A stretch of DNA of 64,000 bases from Chordicoccus furentiruminis (GCF_019355395.1 NZ_CP048829.1:3203001-3267000); one strand, 5' to 3'. Positions 29,913-38,295 are shown, counted from the stretch's first letter. The notes: generated from the sequence alone by a model not told the origin. Made by a program: numbers and translations.

Positions 29913-29945
29913 AGAGAAATTAAGATAGGTTACATCTCAGTTTTT

Positions 29946-29995
29946 ATCGGGGATAGCGATTGATATACATGTCAATTGCTACCCTCGATTTTTTT
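29946..29995 (+). terminator. Rho-independent terminator of lysA
   Basis: An 18-bp stem with one mismatch and two G-U pairs (29946-29963 with 29972-29989) is followed by seven Ts. Confidence 0.85.
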
Positions 29996-30059
29996 GCATT
30001 GTAGAGGTATAATGTCTTTATAGTATAGGTATATGCCACCTATACAGAAAGGAGGCATT

Positions 30060-30641
30060 ATGCAGAAGCTGGATAAAGTCTATCCAGAGTGGGTGCAGAA
30101 GTTTCGGACGAAAGGAACTACTGTGAAGAAAAAAGGAGACGCTTATTATCTTTACAAGCGTACTTCAAAACGTGTGCCTGGCAAAAAATACCCGCAGCCG
30201 GTCGACCGTTATCTCGGAAAGATCACACCGGACGGAGTGATCAAAAGTGACATGAGGAAAGTATCTGTCAGTTCCATTGAGGTAAAGGAATACGGTTTTT
30301 CAAAAGCAGTATGGGATCTTTGCCCGGAAGATTGGAAAAAACCTCTTGGGGATGATTGGGAAGATGTCCTTCGGATCCTGATCAAAAAGGATTCTCCGAA
30401 TACATTTCTGGGAAAGGAGTATGTCATCAAAGATGAGGATGAATTCCGCTATCAGTTCGCGGCGCAGAAGTCATCTCTCATCCGGCGGATCTTCAAGGCA
30501 ACGGGGATCGAATGGGAAGAACTCACTTCCCTGAATACGATATATAAAGTTTATCTGGAGAAAGAGGCAGTCATCTCCAGGATCACATCCGAGCAGAAAG
30601 CCCTGTTGGAACGGGCCGGGATAGAACTGGAGGTCGGCTAA
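30060..30641 (+). CDS. Accessory ORF of the insertion sequence (transposase N-domain-like)
   Basis: This is a 193-residue protein. Residues 8-60 (WVQKFRTKGTTVKKKGDAYYLYKRTS...KYPQPVDRYLGKITPDG) look like the small N-terminal domain found at the start of some IS1634/IS4-type transposases. The rest is helical and charged. AAAGGAGG lies just before ATG 30060, so it is well translated. It lies in the same reading frame as the transposase and is separated from it by one TAA and ten sense codons. It may be a DNA-binding partner of the transposase, or the front half of a protein made by stop-codon read-through. Confidence 0.7.
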   Translation: MQKLDKVYPEWVQKFRTKGTTVKKKGDAYYLYKRTSKRVPGKKYPQPVDRYLGKITPDGVIKSDMRKVSVSSIEVKEYGFSKAVWDLCPEDWKKPLGDDWEDVLRILIKKDSPNTFLGKEYVIKDEDEFRYQFAAQKSSLIRRIFKATGIEWEELTSLNTIYKVYLEKEAVISRITSEQKALLERAGIELEVG

Positions 30642-30671
30642 GCTGTTGGGGCTGCCTGCTATGTAAGGCCG

Positions 30672-31931
30672 TTGATCGAGTTCCTTCGGACAGTTCCGGA
30701 CCCAAGAAAAGAACGGAACCGGCGCCACGACCATGCGGAGATACTGCTGTGCCTGGCTATAGGATATGCGGCGGGAAAGACATCCTATCGCAGGGCGATG
30801 GAGTGGTGCGAACGCCATATATCATTTCTCCGTACAGGGATGACATTGAAAAACGGGGTCCCATCCGTATCAACGGTCAGCAGGCTGATGTCTTCGATCG
30901 ACGAGGAGTTGTTTCTTTATGCCTTTATGGAATGGATCGGAGAGATCCTGGACTCACGGGGACTGCATCTGATCATTGATGGGAAAGCGCTGCGCGGGGC
31001 AACATCAAAGGTCCGGGGCGAACGGACCCCTATGATCATGAATGTGATCGACGCGCAGACGAAGCTCGTACTGTGCCAATATCCCATTGATTGTAAGGAA
31101 AACGAATGCGCGGCGATACCGAAGTTACTGAAGCTGCTGAATATCCGGGGAAGTACAGTGACTATAGACGCGATCGGCACCAATACTGGTATCATGGAGC
31201 AGATCGTGCAGGCGGGCGGTCATTATGTATTGACCGTAAAAAGGAACAATCCAGAGACATATGAAGATCTGGTCAGAACTTTTCAGGAACTGGGAAAGAC
31301 CTACGAAGACAGTCAGGCAGATGGATCCTGTAAAAAGCGGTACCAGGAACTCCTCGCAAAGTATGAGCAGGATGACCACTATGAAAAAAACAGGGAACGG
31401 CATGAACATCGATACTACCAGGTGTGTCATGACCCGACGGTATTGGAACGGACCATGAGGGACTGGGGATCTGTAAAAACGGTCGGATGTGTACGGCAGA
31501 TACGGATACCAGTCCGGAGAAATGAGAAAGGCGAGGAGACAACGCCAGATGAAAAGACATTTTTACAAAACAGGGAAAAAACAATAGGGGCAGACGCTGA
31601 TGACGGGAGATCGGCAAAGGTCCAGATGGTCGGGGTGGTATCAGACAGAGAGCTCAGTCTGGATGAGATGGCAAAGATCAAACGGCAGCACTGGATGATA
31701 GAGAACAGTCTTCATCATGTGCTGGACGATACATTCCGGGAAGATCGCTCACCAGCTAAAAGATCCAGGAATAATCTGGCCCTGATCAGAAAGATCAGTT
31801 ATAACGTGTTGAGGATAGCCTTTAAGGAAGAAATATCCCCAGGCGTTATGACTGAAAGGATGGACATATTTGCTGATAGTCCGGATCTGATCACGAAATA
31901 TTTCTTCTCACCCATACTGAGCCTCAATTAA
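30672..31931 (+). CDS. ISAs1 family transposase
   Basis: This DDE transposase of 419 residues appears intact. IEFLRTVPDPRKERNRRHDHAEIL is the usual N-terminus. Catalytic residues lie in LHLIIDGKALRGA (first Asp), STVTIDAIGTN (second Asp) and QHWMIENSLHHVLDDTFREDRS (Glu). The only possible start after the upstream in-frame stop is TTG 30672, with AAGG only 3 nt before it, a weak ribosome binding site. This suggests low-level or coupled translation, or read-through from the accessory ORF. Confidence 0.92.
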   Translation: MIEFLRTVPDPRKERNRRHDHAEILLCLAIGYAAGKTSYRRAMEWCERHISFLRTGMTLKNGVPSVSTVSRLMSSIDEELFLYAFMEWIGEILDSRGLHLIIDGKALRGATSKVRGERTPMIMNVIDAQTKLVLCQYPIDCKENECAAIPKLLKLLNIRGSTVTIDAIGTNTGIMEQIVQAGGHYVLTVKRNNPETYEDLVRTFQELGKTYEDSQADGSCKKRYQELLAKYEQDDHYEKNRERHEHRYYQVCHDPTVLERTMRDWGSVKTVGCVRQIRIPVRRNEKGEETTPDEKTFLQNREKTIGADADDGRSAKVQMVGVVSDRELSLDEMAKIKRQHWMIENSLHHVLDDTFREDRSPAKRSRNNLALIRKISYNVLRIAFKEEISPGVMTERMDIFADSPDLITKYFFSPILSLN

Positions 31932-32009
31932 AGTATAGGTAATCCGGAAGGCTCTGTAAAGGTAGAGAGGGGTATTTTGCGCTTTTTCATGAGGGAAAAA
32001 GGGTGATAT

Positions 32010-32084
32010 TCCGGACGCACCCGCCCAATAAGGAAGAAACGTCGCGGAAGCGACGTTTCTAGGAATCAAACCCGCCCGTCCGGA
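32010..32084. other. Structured non-coding patch between the insertion sequence and tRNA-Leu
   Basis: The stretch 31942-32173 has no gene. Inside it, an outer 8-bp inverted repeat TCCGGACG/CGTCCGGA (32010-32017, 32077-32084) encloses an inner perfect 11-bp stem AGAAACGTCGC/GCGACGTTTCT with a GGAA tetraloop (32035-32045, 32050-32060). The arms between the two stems are near mirror images around CCCGCCC and AGGAA. No T-tract follows. It may be a remnant of a small mobile element or a folded RNA; nothing identifies it. Confidence 0.4.
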
Positions 32085-32173
32085 GCAGGGGAATGTAAAA
32101 ATGACGTGATTCATAGTATAAAGCGGGTCGGAACAGTATTCATGAAACAACCCTGTCTGATCGCTGAAACGCG

Positions 32174-32202
32174 TTGAGTGATCACGCTTTCTGTGCTATA
32201 CT
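32174..32202 (+). promoter_or_regulatory. Promoter of tRNA-Leu
   Basis: TTGAGT (32174-32179), a 17-bp spacer and TATACT (32197-32202) lie about 75 bp upstream of the tRNA. Confidence 0.7.
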
Positions 32203-32276
32203 TGACTGTGCCTGCGGGCCGGAGTTTCTCTGATGAACATGTATCTGCGGGATGCTCCGTCGCGGCGCAGCGCTTC

Positions 32277-32360
32277 GCCGGCGTGTCGGAACTGGCAGAC
32301 GAGGCAGACTCAAAATCTGTTGACCGAAAGGCCGTGCGGGTTCGATTCCCGCCGCCGGCA
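32277..32360 (+). tRNA. tRNA-Leu (anticodon CAA)
   Basis: An 84-nt class II tRNA. The acceptor stem is GCCGGCG/CGCCGGC with discriminator A at 32360. The anticodon loop CTCAAAA sits between GCAGA and TCTGT, giving CAA, which reads UUG. A long variable arm follows. The T arm is GCGGG TTCGATT CCCGC. CCA is not encoded. A terminator hairpin starts 8 bases later. Confidence 0.95.
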
Positions 32361-32367
32361 TGATCCC

Positions 32368-32410
32368 AAAGAGCCGAAAAACCCTCACGGGTTTCCGGCT
32401 CTTTCTTTCT
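32368..32410 (+). terminator. Terminator after tRNA-Leu
   Basis: AAAGAGCCG (32368-32376) pairs with CGGCTCTTT (32396-32404), and the inner AAACCC pairs with GGGTTT. The hairpin ends in CTTTCTTTCTT. Confidence 0.85.
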
Positions 32411-32511
32411 TCCGGGTCAAAATCGTGCGTCAGCCGTAATGCAGAAACGGATGCGGAAATCCGGAACGGAGCGGGACGACCGGACGGGACCGGGTTTTCG
32501 CCACGGACCGC

Positions 32512-32540
32512 TTGAAATGGAGAACCGGATCGGCTATAGT
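32512..32540 (+). promoter_or_regulatory. Promoter of the Rrf2 regulator gene
   Basis: TTGAAA (32512-32517), a 17-bp spacer and TATAGT (32535-32540) lie 43 bp before ATG 32584. Rrf2 proteins often autoregulate, so the operator may overlap. Confidence 0.6.
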
Positions 32541-32583
32541 ATGATCGTAAAAAACAAAGTGACAACACATTCGGAGCGGAATT

Positions 32584-33030
32584 ATGCAGGTATCGACGAA
32601 ATTTACGATTGCCCTTCATATCCTTGCGGCGACGGAATACTTCGGAAAGGATCAGAAAATCACAAGCGAGCTTCTTGCGTCCAGCATCGGGAGCAATCCG
32701 GTTATCATACGGAATATCATGGGATCGCTTCGAAACGCGGGACTCATTGAGATCAAACGCGGGCCCGGAGGCATCACGATCAGCCGCCCGCTTGATCAGA
32801 TCACGTTTTATGATGTCTACGAAGCGGTGGAGACAAACAAGGACACGCTGTTTCATTTCCATGACGACCTGAATCCGAATTGTCCGGTCGCCCGGAACAT
32901 GCACGGCGCGCTGGACGGCAAGCTGACGGAGATCCAGAGACAGTTCGGGGAAGATCTGAAGCGGTTCACCGTCGGCGATGTGGTGAGGGACCTTTACAGG
33001 AACATCGAAGGCGAGAAGAAGATCAGCTGA
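32584..33030 (+). CDS. Rrf2 family transcriptional regulator
   Basis: A 148-residue winged helix-turn-helix DNA-binding protein. MQVSTKFTIALHILAATEYF is the family N-terminus, ITSELLASSIGSNPVIIRNIMGSLRNAGLI is the helix-turn-helix, and KRGPGGITISRP the wing. Only one cysteine is present in the segment that carries three in IscR/NsrR (here NPNCPVARNM), so iron-sulfur sensing is unlikely. It resembles the YwnA-type Rrf2 branch. GGAG lies 10 nt upstream of ATG 32584. It is followed by an HD hydrolase and a zinc-finger membrane protein, which may be its targets. Confidence 0.9.
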   Translation: MQVSTKFTIALHILAATEYFGKDQKITSELLASSIGSNPVIIRNIMGSLRNAGLIEIKRGPGGITISRPLDQITFYDVYEAVETNKDTLFHFHDDLNPNCPVARNMHGALDGKLTEIQRQFGEDLKRFTVGDVVRDLYRNIEGEKKIS

Positions 33031-33037
33031 AGGGACG

Positions 33038-33688
33038 GTGAAAGACCGGATGCCCGGCAAGGAAAGACAGACGACCATCACGACATACACCGGAAAACGC
33101 TTCGATCCGGTTCATCCGGATCCGGATCTGATTGATATCCGGGATATTGCGCACGCGCTGTCTCTGATCTGCAGAGGCAACGGACAGGTGAGGACATTCT
33201 ATTCGGTGGGACAGCACTGCATCGCCTGTGCCAGGGAGGCGGAGACGAGAGGATATCCGCCCCGTCTCGCGCTCGCCTGCCTGCTTCATGACGCGGGCGA
33301 GTGCTATCTGTCCGACGTCCCGAGCCCGTTCAAACGTGTTCTGCCGGATTACCGGGCGTATGAGAACCGTCTGCTGGAACTGATCTATCGCCGTTATCTC
33401 GGCTCTCCGCTCTCGGACAAAGAGCAGTCCGATCTGGACGGGATCGATCATGCCATGCTGGATCGGGATCTCGCGTGTCTGCTGGGAGAGACACAGGCGG
33501 AGAAGCCGGATCTGCTCACACGGCCTGATTATACAGTGCGCCCGTTCGAACGGGTGGAGCAGGAGTTTCTGACGCTGTTCCGCCGCCTTGCCGGGGCGGT
33601 GAGGGAGACCGGGAAGGGAGAACCGGCGCACACGGAGAGCCGGTATGTCCATGAAGCAGACCGGGAGAAGGGAGAGGGGAGAGCGTGA
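33038..33688 (+). CDS. HD-domain phosphohydrolase (YfbR-like)
   Basis: A 216-residue HD hydrolase. TYTGKRFDPVHPDPDLIDIRDIAHALSLICRGNG is a recognisable N-terminus of this family. VGQHCIACAREAE gives the first histidine and ACLLHDAGECYLSD the HD pair; a later D lies in LDGIDHAML. Relatives (YfbR type) dephosphorylate deoxynucleoside monophosphates, but the substrate here is unknown. Start is GTG 33038 or ATG 33050; neither has ideal ribosome-binding spacing. The last 30 residues are polar and lie outside the HD fold. It ends in a GTGA overlap with the next gene. Confidence 0.85.
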   Translation: MKDRMPGKERQTTITTYTGKRFDPVHPDPDLIDIRDIAHALSLICRGNGQVRTFYSVGQHCIACAREAETRGYPPRLALACLLHDAGECYLSDVPSPFKRVLPDYRAYENRLLELIYRRYLGSPLSDKEQSDLDGIDHAMLDRDLACLLGETQAEKPDLLTRPDYTVRPFERVEQEFLTLFRRLAGAVRETGKGEPAHTESRYVHEADREKGEGRA

Positions 33689-34074
33689 AACTCGAATGCC
33701 GCGACGCGCAGCGCATGGTGCCCGATTATCTCGCGAAGAAACTCGACGACAAGGAGTGCGCCGCCTTCCTTTCGCATGTGAAGAGCTGTCCGCGCTGCAT
33801 GGAGGAGCTGGAGACCAGCTTTATGATCGACTATTTCCTGCGGTATCTGGACGAGGATACGGACCGGTCCTTCGACATCCGGAGGCTTCTTAAGGAAAAT
33901 ATCCGGAAAAGCGAGCTTCGGATCCGGCGGCACAGGCTGCTCGCGCTTCTTTTCTGGATTCTGATCCTCGTGCTCGCGGCGGTCATCACGCTGATCGTGC
34001 TGGTTCTTTTCTTCCCTCGGCTTCTGCCCCATATGTGGGACACGGTTCTTCGTGCATTAACCCGCTTCTTCTGA
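33685..34074 (+). CDS. Zinc-finger (zf-HC2-like) single-pass membrane protein
   Basis: A 129-residue protein. The N-terminal cytosolic part has C5, H31, C35 and C38 (HVKSCPRCMEEL), the ligand pattern of anti-sigma factor zinc fingers. A strongly hydrophobic helix follows around residues 84-110. No extracellular domain remains beyond about 20 residues, and no ECF sigma gene is adjacent, so an anti-sigma role is only an analogy. GTG 33685 overlaps the preceding stop (GTGA). It ends in a terminator. Confidence 0.7.
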   Translation: MKLECRDAQRMVPDYLAKKLDDKECAAFLSHVKSCPRCMEELETSFMIDYFLRYLDEDTDRSFDIRRLLKENIRKSELRIRRHRLLALLFWILILVLAAVITLIVLVLFFPRLLPHMWDTVLRALTRFF

Positions 34075-34100
34075 GCCGCTTCGCGCGCGGCTCCGTTTTT
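34073..34100 (+). terminator. Terminator before polA
   Basis: A 7-bp stem GAGCCGC/GCGGCTC (34073-34079, 34087-34093) starts at the stop codon of the preceding gene and is followed by CGTTTTT. Confidence 0.8.
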
Positions 34101-34188
34101 CATTCTGAGGAACGGCGCCGGAAAACCCGGACCGGATCCGGGACGGTTCACCGATCCGGCCTGCATGTCCCGAAAATAAAGGAGAATG

Positions 34189-36840
34189 ATGAGCAGACTA
34201 TTACTGATTGACGGACACAGTATTCTGTTTCGTGCGTTTTATGGTATGCCGCTTGCGATGACGGCGCCCGACGGGCGTCACACCAACGCGGTATACGGCT
34301 TTCTGGCGATTGTCGGAAAGGTTGTGGAGGAGGAAAAGCCGGATTTTCTGGCGGTCGCCTTCGATCTTGCCGCGCCTACGTTCCGCCACAGGCTGTACCC
34401 GGAGTACAAGGGGAACCGCGCGCCGGCGCCGGAGGAATTTCATGAGCAGGTGCCTGTGATGAAGCAGCTGCTTGCCGATATGGGGATTCCGGTTGTCACC
34501 TGCGAGGGATGGGAGGCAGACGACATTCTCGGCACGCTGGCCTCGAAGGCGGAGAAGGACGGCACGGAGGTGACGATCCTGTCGGGCGACCGGGACCTTC
34601 TGCAGCTTGCGGACGATCATACCCGGATCGTGATCCCGAAGACGAAGGGGGGACAGACCGCCTATGAGCGCTACACGCCGGCGGAGGTTCAGGCTGCGTT
34701 CGGAGTGAGCCCGGAGGACTTCATCCAGCTGAAGGCTCTGATGGGGGACAGCTCTGACAATGTGCCGGGACTTCCCGGTGTCGGGCCGAAGACCGCTCTC
34801 AAAATCATGCAGACCTTCGGATCGATCGAGTCGGCTCATGAGCATGTCGGGGAAATCAGACCGAAGAAAGCCATGGAGGCGATGCGCGACCATTATGACG
34901 ATCTGATGCTGAGTCTCGATCTGGTGACGATCCGGCGGAACGCGCCGGTCGAATACGATCGCAAGACCTTCGCATTCGGCAGTCCCTGGACGGAAGCGGC
35001 GCTCCGGGACTGCCGCGAGCTCGGCTTCCGCTCCATCGTCAGCCGCTATGAGGACAGCGGGAAGAAGCCGGAACCACAGCCGGACGATTTCCGCCGCATC
35101 ACGGAACTGGCCGCCTTCGAGGAGACGCTCCGCGCCGCTGCGGCTGCGCCGGCTGCCGGCGTTTCCGCGGAAACCGCGGGGGGCCGACTGTTCGCGGCCG
35201 CTGTGGCCTTCGGCGATGAGACCGCGGTCGTCGCCCCCGGAGGCTTTCTGACTCAGGAGGTGATACGGGACGGTTTCCGCCGTCTGCTGCATAAGCGGAC
35301 GGCGGAGACCGCCTGCATGCACGCCAAAGAGCTGATCCGGTTCTGCGGCTTCACGGACGCCTCGAGACTTTTTGACTGCGTGATCGCGTCCTATCTTCTG
35401 GATCCGCTGAAATCGGACTGGGACTACGAGGCCATCGCGCAGGGTGCGCTCGGCCGCTCCGTCCCTTCGGAAGACGATCTGCTGGGAAAGAAAGGTCTGG
35501 CCGGACTGAACGGGATGACGGACGAGGAGGCGGAAGAGAAAGCGGTCCTGCTTGCCGGATATGAGGCATCCGTTGCTCTGCAGGCGGAGAAACCGCTTGA
35601 GGAGAAACTGAAGGAGACGGGAATGCTGGCTCTTTTCGAGTCGGTCGAGATGCCTCTGACAGCGGTACTGGCATCCATGGAAGAAGCCGGAATCCGGGCG
35701 AGCCGCGAGGCGCTGGCCCGGTACGGGAACGAACTGGACGCTCATATCAAAGAGCTCACCGGACGGATTTTCGCGGAGGCAGGAGAAGAATTCAATCTCA
35801 ACAGTCCTAAGCAGCTGGGCGAGATTCTGTTCGGAAAGATCGGCATTCCCGGCGGCAGGAAGACAAAGACCGGCTACTCGACGGCGGCGGGCGTTTTGGA
35901 GAAGCTGTCGGACGATTACCCGATCGCGGCGGACATCCTGGATTACCGCACCTACTCGAAGCTCAAATCCACCTATGCGGACGGCCTTCCGTCCTTCATC
36001 GGACCGGACGGCCGAATTCACACTACATTCAATCAGACGGTCACGGCCACAGGACGTCTATCCAGCACGGACCCGAACCTCCAGAACATCCCGATGCGGG
36101 AGGAGCTGGGCCGGCGGATCCGGAAGTGCTTCTGTCCGGAGGAGGGAAATGTCTTCGTCGATGCGGACTACTCACAGATTGAGCTTCGGATCCTCGCCCA
36201 TATGTCCGGAGACGAGAAACTGATCGAAGCGTACCGTCAGGCGAAGGATATCCACCGGATTACGGCATCCCAGGTCTTTCATGTGCCGTTTGACGAGGTG
36301 ACGGACCAGCAGCGCCGGAACGCCAAGGCGGTCAATTTCGGCATCGTGTACGGGATCAGCTCCTTCGGTCTGTCGCAGGGACTGTCGATCTCGACGAAGG
36401 AGGCGCAGGAGTATATCCGGCAGTATTTCGCAGCCTACCCGAAAATCAAGAGCTTTCTGGACGGGCTCGTCTCAAGCGCGAAGGAGAAGGGCTATGCCGT
36501 CTCTCTTTTCGGACGGAGACGGCCGGTGCCCGAGCTGAAGGCTTCCGCCTTCGCCCAGCGCTCCTTCGGCGAGCGCGTCGCGATGAACAGCCCGATTCAG
36601 GGCACTGCGGCCGATATCATCAAGATCGCGATGATCCGCGTCTTCCGCCGTCTGGCGGAGGAAGTGCCGGAGGCGCGTCTGATCCTTCAGATCCACGACG
36701 AGCTGCTGGTGGAGGCACCGGCGGAACGGGCGGAAGAGGTCATGCGGATCCTCACGGAGGAGATGGGAAAGGCAGCCGACCTCTCTGTCTCTCTTGAGAC
36801 GGACTGCCATACCGGCTCGGACTGGTATGAGGCGAAATGA
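34189..36840 (+). CDS. polA: DNA polymerase I
   Basis: PolA fills gaps and removes RNA primers. The 883-residue protein has an N-terminal 5' nuclease (LLLIDGHSILFRAFYG, CEGWEADDILGTLA, GDSSDNVPGLPGVGPKTA). A middle exonuclease-like domain follows (about 295-480), then the polymerase. Polymerase motif A is VDADYSQIELRILAHMSGD, motif B is RRNAKAVNFGIVYGIS, and motif C is QIHDELLVEAP. The middle domain lacks the DxE metal motif of 3'-5' exonucleases (it reads SAETAG), so proofreading is probably absent, as in other Firmicutes. ATG 34189 is better spaced from AAAGGAG than ATG 34186. Confidence 0.97.
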   Translation: MSRLLLIDGHSILFRAFYGMPLAMTAPDGRHTNAVYGFLAIVGKVVEEEKPDFLAVAFDLAAPTFRHRLYPEYKGNRAPAPEEFHEQVPVMKQLLADMGIPVVTCEGWEADDILGTLASKAEKDGTEVTILSGDRDLLQLADDHTRIVIPKTKGGQTAYERYTPAEVQAAFGVSPEDFIQLKALMGDSSDNVPGLPGVGPKTALKIMQTFGSIESAHEHVGEIRPKKAMEAMRDHYDDLMLSLDLVTIRRNAPVEYDRKTFAFGSPWTEAALRDCRELGFRSIVSRYEDSGKKPEPQPDDFRRITELAAFEETLRAAAAAPAAGVSAETAGGRLFAAAVAFGDETAVVAPGGFLTQEVIRDGFRRLLHKRTAETACMHAKELIRFCGFTDASRLFDCVIASYLLDPLKSDWDYEAIAQGALGRSVPSEDDLLGKKGLAGLNGMTDEEAEEKAVLLAGYEASVALQAEKPLEEKLKETGMLALFESVEMPLTAVLASMEEAGIRASREALARYGNELDAHIKELTGRIFAEAGEEFNLNSPKQLGEILFGKIGIPGGRKTKTGYSTAAGVLEKLSDDYPIAADILDYRTYSKLKSTYADGLPSFIGPDGRIHTTFNQTVTATGRLSSTDPNLQNIPMREELGRRIRKCFCPEEGNVFVDADYSQIELRILAHMSGDEKLIEAYRQAKDIHRITASQVFHVPFDEVTDQQRRNAKAVNFGIVYGISSFGLSQGLSISTKEAQEYIRQYFAAYPKIKSFLDGLVSSAKEKGYAVSLFGRRRPVPELKASAFAQRSFGERVAMNSPIQGTAADIIKIAMIRVFRRLAEEVPEARLILQIHDELLVEAPAERAEEVMRILTEEMGKAADLSVSLETDCHTGSDWYEAK

Positions 36841-36868
36841 TTCGGCGGAAACCGAAAGGGGAACAGCT

Positions 36869-37501
36869 ATGTATGTGATCGGCGTGACGGGCGGCATCGG
36901 ATCGGGAAAGTCCGCCGTGCTTGCGTATCTTGAGGAACGGTACGGCGCGTTCGTGCTCCGTCTGGACGATGAGGCGCGGGCTCTGACCATGCCGGGAGGC
37001 GGCTTTTACCCGGAAGCCGTCTCGATGCTGGGAAAGGAATTTCTCCGGCCTGACGGCACACTGGACCGGGAAGGTGTCGCCCGGCTTATTTTCGGCGACG
37101 AAGAGGCGAAGCGGCGCTGGAACGCGCGTCTTCTGCCCATGGTCCGGAGACGCACGGAAGAGAGGCTGAGGGAGAAGCGGGCGTCCGGCGTCCCGCTTTT
37201 TGTGATCGAATCCGCCATTCTCCTGGAAGAGAAATACGATGCATTCTGCAACGAACTGTGGTATATTTATGCGGATGAAGCCACAAGATACGGCCGTCTT
37301 TCGTCCGCGAGAGGCTACAGCGCGGAACGGATCCGCCGGACGATGGCGCAGCAGCTGCCGGAGAACCGGTTTCGTGCGCGCTGCGATGTGGTGATCGATA
37401 ACAGCGGTTCCTTCGATGAGACGAAGAGAGCCGTCGATCTGAGAATGAAAGAACTGGAAAGAAAGGGGTCGTTCTCCGGCGCGGAGGACACGCTTGAATG
37501 A
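36869..37501 (+). CDS. coaE: Dephospho-CoA kinase
   Basis: CoaE phosphorylates dephospho-CoA in the last step of coenzyme A synthesis. ATG 36869 follows AAAGGGG and opens with the P-loop VIGVTGGIGSGKSAVL. RLDDEARALTMPGGG and IESAILLEEKYDAF are further family motifs, and the LID arginines lie near RIRRTMAQQLPENRF. The length of 210 residues fits. It is 28 bp after polA, a common pairing. It overlaps the next gene by four bases (ATGA). Confidence 0.95.
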   Translation: MYVIGVTGGIGSGKSAVLAYLEERYGAFVLRLDDEARALTMPGGGFYPEAVSMLGKEFLRPDGTLDREGVARLIFGDEEAKRRWNARLLPMVRRRTEERLREKRASGVPLFVIESAILLEEKYDAFCNELWYIYADEATRYGRLSSARGYSAERIRRTMAQQLPENRFRARCDVVIDNSGSFDETKRAVDLRMKELERKGSFSGAEDTLE

Positions 37502-38295
37502 AATTCTGCAGTATTGCGAGCGGGAGCAGCGGGAACTGCATCTACGCGGGAAGTTCGGAAACGTCCGTGCTGATTGACGCGGGCATCTCGGGAAAACGGA
37601 TTGAGCAGGGCCTCAATTCCATCGAACAGAGTACCTTGGACATCAACGGGATTCTTGTCACGCACGAGCATTCCGACCATATCAAGGGCCTCGGCGTTCT
37701 CGCCCGGCGTTACGGCATTCCGGTATACGGAACGAAGGGGACGCTGGACGCTTTGAAGGAGATGACCTCGATCGGAAAGCTCCCGGAAACGCTCCTGCAT
37801 ACGGTGAAGGCCGATGATCCCTTTTCTATCGGAGATCTGGAGATTCATCCTTTCACGATCTCCCACGACGCCGCCGAGCCGGTCGGGTACAGGATCTCCC
37901 ACAACGGCCGGTGCTGCGCCGTCGCCACGGATATGGGCTGCTACGACGAGTATATGGTGAAGGAGCTGACTGGTCTTGATGTGCTCCTTCTCGAGTCGAA
38001 TCACGACGTCCACATGCTGGAGGCAGGCCGTTACCCGTACTATCTCAAGCGCCGCATTCTCGGTGAGAGGGGGCATCTTTCCAACGAGACGGCCGGCAGA
38101 CTGCTGTCACGCGTGCTTCACGACGGGATCCGCGAGATCTATCTGGGACATCTGAGCCAGGAGAACAATTACGAGGCGCTGGCCTATGAGACGGTGAGAG
38201 ACGAGGTGACGCTCGGCGACAATCCCTACCGGGCAGATGATTTCCGGATATCCATCGCGCACAGGGACCGGCCGGGCGAACCGGTAGTCTTCTGA
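37498..38295 (+). CDS. MBL-fold hydrolase, WalJ/YycJ type
   Basis: This 265-residue metallo-beta-lactamase-fold protein opens with the diagnostic FCSIASGSSGNCIYAGSSETSVLIDAG. The metal motif THEHSDHIKGLGV and the downstream HDAAEPVGY, ATDMG and LLESNHD complete the di-metal site, and YLGHLSQENN is near the end. It resembles YycJ/WalJ, reported to act as a 5'-3' exonuclease or in cell-wall-linked processes in Bacillus. Here it is coupled to coaE and polA rather than to walRK, which fits a DNA-repair link, but that is inference. Confidence 0.88.
   Translation: MKFCSIASGSSGNCIYAGSSETSVLIDAGISGKRIEQGLNSIEQSTLDINGILVTHEHSDHIKGLGVLARRYGIPVYGTKGTLDALKEMTSIGKLPETLLHTVKADDPFSIGDLEIHPFTISHDAAEPVGYRISHNGRCCAVATDMGCYDEYMVKELTGLDVLLLESNHDVHMLEAGRYPYYLKRRILGERGHLSNETAGRLLSRVLHDGIREIYLGHLSQENNYEALAYETVRDEVTLGDNPYRADDFRISIAHRDRPGEPVVF

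Larger units (their letters stand above)
30022..31941 (+). mobile_element. Insertion sequence of the ISAs1 family with an accessory ORF
   Basis: This block contains an accessory ORF and an ISAs1-type transposase, and is visibly more AT-rich than its surroundings, with different codon use. Exact ends are not certain. A 10-bp direct repeat AGTATAGGTA occurs at 30022-30031 and 31932-31941 and could be a target duplication. An 8-bp inverted match (ACCTATAC 30038-30045, GTATAGGT 31933-31940) could be part of terminal repeats. A TATAAT at 30008-30013, just outside, may supply the promoter. It is inserted between the lysA terminator and tRNA-Leu. Confidence 0.75.

Noticed and set aside
32439-32750. 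Open frame overlapping the rrf2 start
   Set aside because: It covers the rrf2 promoter in another frame, with no ribosome binding site and no recognisable product.
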